From the NCBI GenBank assembly GCA_027316975.1, contig DAHVFL010000152.1, positions 1 through 9,670 of the forward strand: a stretch of DNA of 9,670 nucleotides, read 5' to 3'. The position numbers were made by a program, and so were the translations under genes. Position 1 is the first letter of the stretch. Each line of letters starts with the position of its first letter. Shown piece after piece: positions 7,143 to 9,670 of this stretch. The notes below the pieces were generated by a model. The model was not told the DNA's origin. It made no database searches and saw only the letters and a program-made list of their open reading frames with translations. This DNA comes from Chloroflexota bacterium (GTDB lineage: Bacteria; Chloroflexota; Ktedonobacteria; Ktedonobacterales; Ktedonobacteraceae).

Positions 7143-9195
7143 AGCGGTTATCTGAGTGGAGGGTACGAGTGATAGTCAACGGAAAGACAGCTTCGACCCC
7201 TGCCTTCATTAACGTTTCGCTGGCTTCGCGTAACATACATCCCGAATCATAGATATCATCAATGAGCAAAAGCACACGTCCATTGACATATTGATGGTTA
7301 GATACGGAAAAAGCTCCTTTCACGTTTTCGGTTTTCTGCGCTCGATTGGTGAGTTTTTTCTGCTCCTTCGTTGAGCGAACTTTCGTAAGCAAAGGTAAAT
7401 ACTCTAAATTCAGCAGACCGGCAACTCGCCTGGCAAAGGTCTCAACCAGCAAACCGCTCTTTGTTGGAGGTATGCTGACGACACCATTGATTTTATTCAG
7501 CGGGTAACGTGTCTTGATCAATTCAGCAGCTCTCTTCGCCAGGCTTAATGAAAATGGCCCGCCGTTTTCGTACTTGCTAGCTCGCACAAGTTTACCGATA
7601 TTGCTCCAGCCATGATATGATAGTGACCAACCTGCTTCATGTATCAGATGGTTTTCAGTTTTACATTGCTCAATATACGGAAGAAAATCCTCATCGAGAA
7701 AATGTGTTACTGCTGCTTGTATTCTTTGTGATGGAGTGACAACCGGAAAATTTTCTTTACGACAGTACCCACATACTGTACAAAAATATCCTGATTTACT
7801 GCCGAGATAGGCGGTCAAATATTCCATAGAGCAGCGTTCAAGCTGAGCATATTGCTTTATATCGCCTAACTCCTGTTGCTTTTGCTCCTGCACGGCATCA
7901 AAAGCCGACATATGGATGCGACCCTCAAAATTGACGGCGACATATACACGCTTGTCTGGCTTCCACTCAATCAAGCATTGATTTTCCAGGCCAGCCAGGA
8001 TTGTGCGAACAGCGTTCTCAGGCAAACCCGTTTTCAGCAAAATATCATACTCGCGCAAACCACGAGAGCTTTTCGCTAACTCAGCAAGGACAAGTTTGTA
8101 GTATTTTTCCTTTGGAATATCATTCTCAATCAAATGTTCCTGGATAGCAAGATCACCAGGATCGTATAGTAAAATACACCAGGCTATCTTTCCATCACGT
8201 CCTGATCTGCCAATCTCTTGATAATAGTGTATGGGAGATGCTGGCATGTTGTAATGTATAACATAGCGCACATCGGCCTTATCTATCCCCATGCCCAGCG
8301 CATTAGTGGAACAGACTACCTGATATTGATTCTTCATAAAATTCTGTTCGATTTCGCGCCTTACATTTTCTTCCCGGTCGGCATGGTAATACTCGGCTTT
8401 CAAGCCCAATTTCTGTAGAAAGGTCGCTACCATTACGGCATCTCTCTGTGTCGCAGTATAAATGATACCTGTATCAGTCCGGAGCAGGAGAACTTCTCCC
8501 AGATAACACAACTTATCCCAATCTCCACTCACCCTGACTACGTTCAGATACAGATTCGGTCGCCACATTCTGCCGCGTATGACCTGGGTATCCGCGCCTA
8601 TTTGTCCGAGCGCGTCTTGTTCGACGCGGGTGTTGGCGGTGGCGGTTAAAGCAAGTACGGGGATGGTGGACGGGAGCGCGGAGAGCAGGCGCACGATGCG
8701 TTGATAGTGGGGGCGAAAGTCGTGGCCCCAGGTGGAGATGCAGTGGGCTTCATCGATGACGATCAAGCTGATACTCATGCGCGGAACGCTACTCTGCCAG
8801 GCGGCGTTATCCAGGCGTTCGGGGGCAATAAAGAGGATGTTGAGTTTGCCTTCTACGGCTTGCGCTAAAGTTGCGCGATTTTCTTGCAGCGAAAATTCTG
8901 AACTGACGATACCGGCAGCGATGCCGTAGGAGTCGTTACAGCGCTGGCACTGGTCGCGCATGAGGGCTTTCAAGGGAGAGAAGACAAGCGTGAGATGGGG
9001 ATAGTAGAGGCTCGCCATTTGGTAGCAGAGCGATTTGCCCCAGCCAGTGCGCTGGATTACGAGCAGTCGTTTCCCCTGTACAAGCTGTTCAATGATGTCG
9101 CGCTGGCCCGGATGAAAACCCGTGGTGATGTGAAAGCGTTCTTTGAGAAGCTGTTCCGGTGGTTTGCTCTGCCACGTTGCCGCCGGTGTCGTCAT
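7141..9195 (-). CDS. recQ: RecQ-type helicase fused to a ComF-like phosphoribosyltransferase domain
   Basis: A 684-residue fusion. The helicase part has motif 0 FHPGQRDII (27-35), Walker A QRTGWGKS (48-55), DEAH (148-151), TAT (184-186), STNALGMGIDKADVRYV (296-312) and VI QEIGRSGRDG (326-335). The RecQ zinc site follows: C455, C472, C475 and C478. No HRDC domain is seen. Instead, residues about 530-680 match a ComFC-type PRTase: GKLVRASKYENGGPF (534-548), SIPPTKSGLLVETFARRVA (574-592), LTNRAQKTENVKGAF (615-629) and the PRPP-binding signature LLLIDDIYDSG (642-652). ComFC proteins act in natural competence; the substrate here is unknown. I placed the start at ATG 9195, because GGGAGGT lies just upstream and the promoter lies within the 31 extra in-frame codons, which would therefore not be transcribed. 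The first ~200 codons are clearly GC-richer than the rest. It is the first gene of the locus, followed by dprA. Confidence 0.92.
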   Translation of the reverse strand: MTTPAATWQSKPPEQLLKERFHITTGFHPGQRDIIEQLVQGKRLLVIQRTGWGKSLCYQMASLYYPHLTLVFSPLKALMRDQCQRCNDSYGIAAGIVSSEFSLQENRATLAQAVEGKLNILFIAPERLDNAAWQSSVPRMSISLIVIDEAHCISTWGHDFRPHYQRIVRLLSALPSTIPVLALTATANTRVEQDALGQIGADTQVIRGRMWRPNLYLNVVRVSGDWDKLCYLGEVLLLRTDTGIIYTATQRDAVMVATFLQKLGLKAEYYHADREENVRREIEQNFMKNQYQVVCSTNALGMGIDKADVRYVIHYNMPASPIHYYQEIGRSGRDGKIAWCILLYDPGDLAIQEHLIENDIPKEKYYKLVLAELAKSSRGLREYDILLKTGLPENAVRTILAGLENQCLIEWKPDKRVYVAVNFEGRIHMSAFDAVQEQKQQELGDIKQYAQLERCSMEYLTAYLGSKSGYFCTVCGYCRKENFPVVTPSQRIQAAVTHFLDEDFLPYIEQCKTENHLIHEAGWSLSYHGWSNIGKLVRASKYENGGPFSLSLAKRAAELIKTRYPLNKINGVVSIPPTKSGLLVETFARRVAGLLNLEYLPLLTKVRSTKEQKKLTNRAQKTENVKGAFSVSNHQYVNGRVLLLIDDIYDSGCMLREASETLMKAGVEAVFPLTITRTLHSDNR

Positions 9196-9199
9196 GGAC

Positions 9200-9206
9200 A
9201 CCTCCC
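9200..9206 (-). promoter_or_regulatory. Strong ribosome binding site fixing the recQ start
   Basis: The minus strand reads GGGAGGT, then GTCC, then ATG. This near-perfect Shine-Dalgarno sequence, together with the promoter upstream, rejects the longer reading frame that begins at 9288. Confidence 0.85.
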
Positions 9207-9218
9207 ATACTATAGTTT

Positions 9219-9274
9219 TGGGCTGTAGAGATGTACGTCTATATTGTCTTTTTGCATTGTAGTGGGCTGTAGAG
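9219..9274 (-). promoter_or_regulatory. Paired 12-base direct repeats around the recQ promoter, possible operator
   Basis: CTCTACAGCCCA (minus strand) occurs exactly at 9263-9274, inside the spacer between the -35 and -10 boxes, and again at 9219-9230, in the leader about 20-30 bases past the predicted transcription start. The repeats are 44 bases apart, close to four helical turns. A repressor bound to both could block the polymerase or loop the DNA. No candidate regulator gene is in the window. A shared origin by duplication without regulatory role is also possible. Confidence 0.5.
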
Positions 9275-9284
9275 GGGTTGTCAA
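9256..9284 (-). promoter_or_regulatory. Sigma-70-type promoter of the recQ-dprA unit
   Basis: On the minus strand a perfect -35 box TTGACA (9279-9284) is followed by a 17-base spacer and TACAAT (9256-9261, five of six matches to TATAAT). Transcription should begin near 9249, giving a leader of about 54 bases before the recQ ATG. This is the only near-consensus promoter I see for the four-gene locus. Confidence 0.8.
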
Positions 9285-9302
9285 TCATGGTGAATGGCTG
9301 GG

Positions 9303-9430
9303 TCTCTATCCTTCCGGGTGAAAAATAGCGTGAGTGTAGGGACGCGATTCATCGCGTCCACCCCAGGTCAGCGCTCGCACGGAGCGGACGCGATGAATCG
9401 CGTCCCTACAATCACCCGGAAGGATAGAGA
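9303..9430. repeat. Nested inverted-repeat element upstream of recQ
   Basis: The outer pair is a perfect 19-base inverted repeat, TCTCTATCCTTCCGGGTGA at 9303-9321 and its complement at 9412-9430. The inner pair is a perfect 25-base repeat (9335-9359 and 9386-9410), beginning TGTAGGGACGCG. Each inner arm is itself nearly palindromic (GACGCGAT-TC-ATCGCGTC at 9341-9358). The design, short outer termini around a long inner palindrome in about 130 bases, is the same as that of the two elements around the kinase gene, but the sequence differs. It looks like a MITE- or REP-type dispersed element. It ends 18 bases upstream of the recQ -35 box. Confidence 0.85.
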
Positions 9431-9449
9431 GTTGGATGGCTCCAATGGT

Positions 9450-9559
9450 ATTTGTTGCAGATGTTTCAATGTTTCCAATGTTTCAGGTGTTGCAGGTGTA
9501 GCATAAGGATTCAGGTGGTGGATAGTAGGCTGGAATGTTTCAGATGTTTCAGGTGTAGC
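9450..9559. repeat. Degenerate 9-base tandem repeats in two blocks
   Basis: Block one (9450-9502) has six units: ATTTGTTGC, AGATGTTTC, AATGTTTC (one base short), CAATGTTTC, AGGTGTTGC and AGGTGTAGC. Block two (9533-9559) has three: GAATGTTTC, AGATGTTTC and AGGTGTAGC. The blocks are 30 bases apart and end on the same unit. They lie in the 475-base non-coding stretch 9196-9670, which also holds the recQ promoter and a nested repeat. The last 110 bases (9560-9670) show no gene; they contain two further short CTGTAGA copies (9620 and 9644 region). Function unknown. Confidence 0.6.
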
Positions 9560-9670
9560 AAGCAATTTTTTTGATTTGAACTACTTTTGAATTGTTGACG
9601 AGATAAGAGGTGGGTGGTCTGTAGAGCGTAAAGCAAGCAGGCACTGTAGATATTATACTGTATGGGGGAT

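Noticed and set aside
9196..9288. A 31-residue N-terminal extension of RecQ
   Set aside because: It runs through the -10 box and leader of the promoter, so it would not be transcribed; GGGAGGT marks ATG 9195.
9450..9559. A CRISPR array
   Set aside because: The 9-base units are degenerate and contiguous, without spacers of constant size, and no cas gene is present.
9294..9565. Short frames on both strands over 9294-9565
   Set aside because: They merely translate the nested palindrome and the 9-base repeats.

Overview
The window reads as chromosomal DNA of a GC-rich, repeat-laden bacterium. The mix of a polytopic membrane-anchored PknB-type kinase, an XPB/Bax1 helicase-nuclease pair and many nested palindromic repeats fits Chloroflexota, perhaps Ktedonobacteria. 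This placement is an inference from style and not a proven taxonomic call. All five confident genes lie on the minus strand, so the order of transcription runs from high to low coordinates.

Right part (9196-9670) is non-coding upstream sequence. It holds a run of degenerate 9-base repeats, a nested inverted-repeat element, and a near-consensus promoter (TTGACA, 17 bases, TACAAT, minus strand). A 12-base sequence occurs twice at this promoter, once in its spacer and once in the leader. The promoter drives a RecQ helicase that carries a ComF-type phosphoribosyltransferase (PRTase) domain at its C-terminus in place of HRDC (7141-9195). A DprA/Smf-family protein follows 10 bases later (6117-7130), and its ribosome binding site overlaps the recQ stop codon.

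Middle part: after a 124-base gap come an XPB/ERCC3-type SF2 helicase (4586-5992) and, 43 bases further, a DUF790/Bax1-type nuclease (2578-4542). These two families form a known helicase-nuclease complex in archaea. The four genes together make one co-directional DNA-processing locus: two helicases, a nuclease, a single-strand-DNA-binding-type Rossmann protein and a PRTase. It echoes competence machinery (helicase, ComFC, DprA) joined to a nucleotide-excision-type helicase-nuclease. A role in defence against foreign DNA or in DNA repair is plausible but not shown by the sequence.

Left part: a Ser/Thr protein kinase with a proline-rich linker and about eight membrane segments (136-2232), bracketed by two copies of a nested palindromic repeat (3-130 and 2256-2472). 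It probably has no functional tie to the helicase locus.

Base composition differs sharply. XPB and the kinase are GC-rich. DprA and the distal two-thirds of recQ are near 45% GC. The first ~600 bases of recQ are again ~60% GC, so recQ itself looks mosaic.
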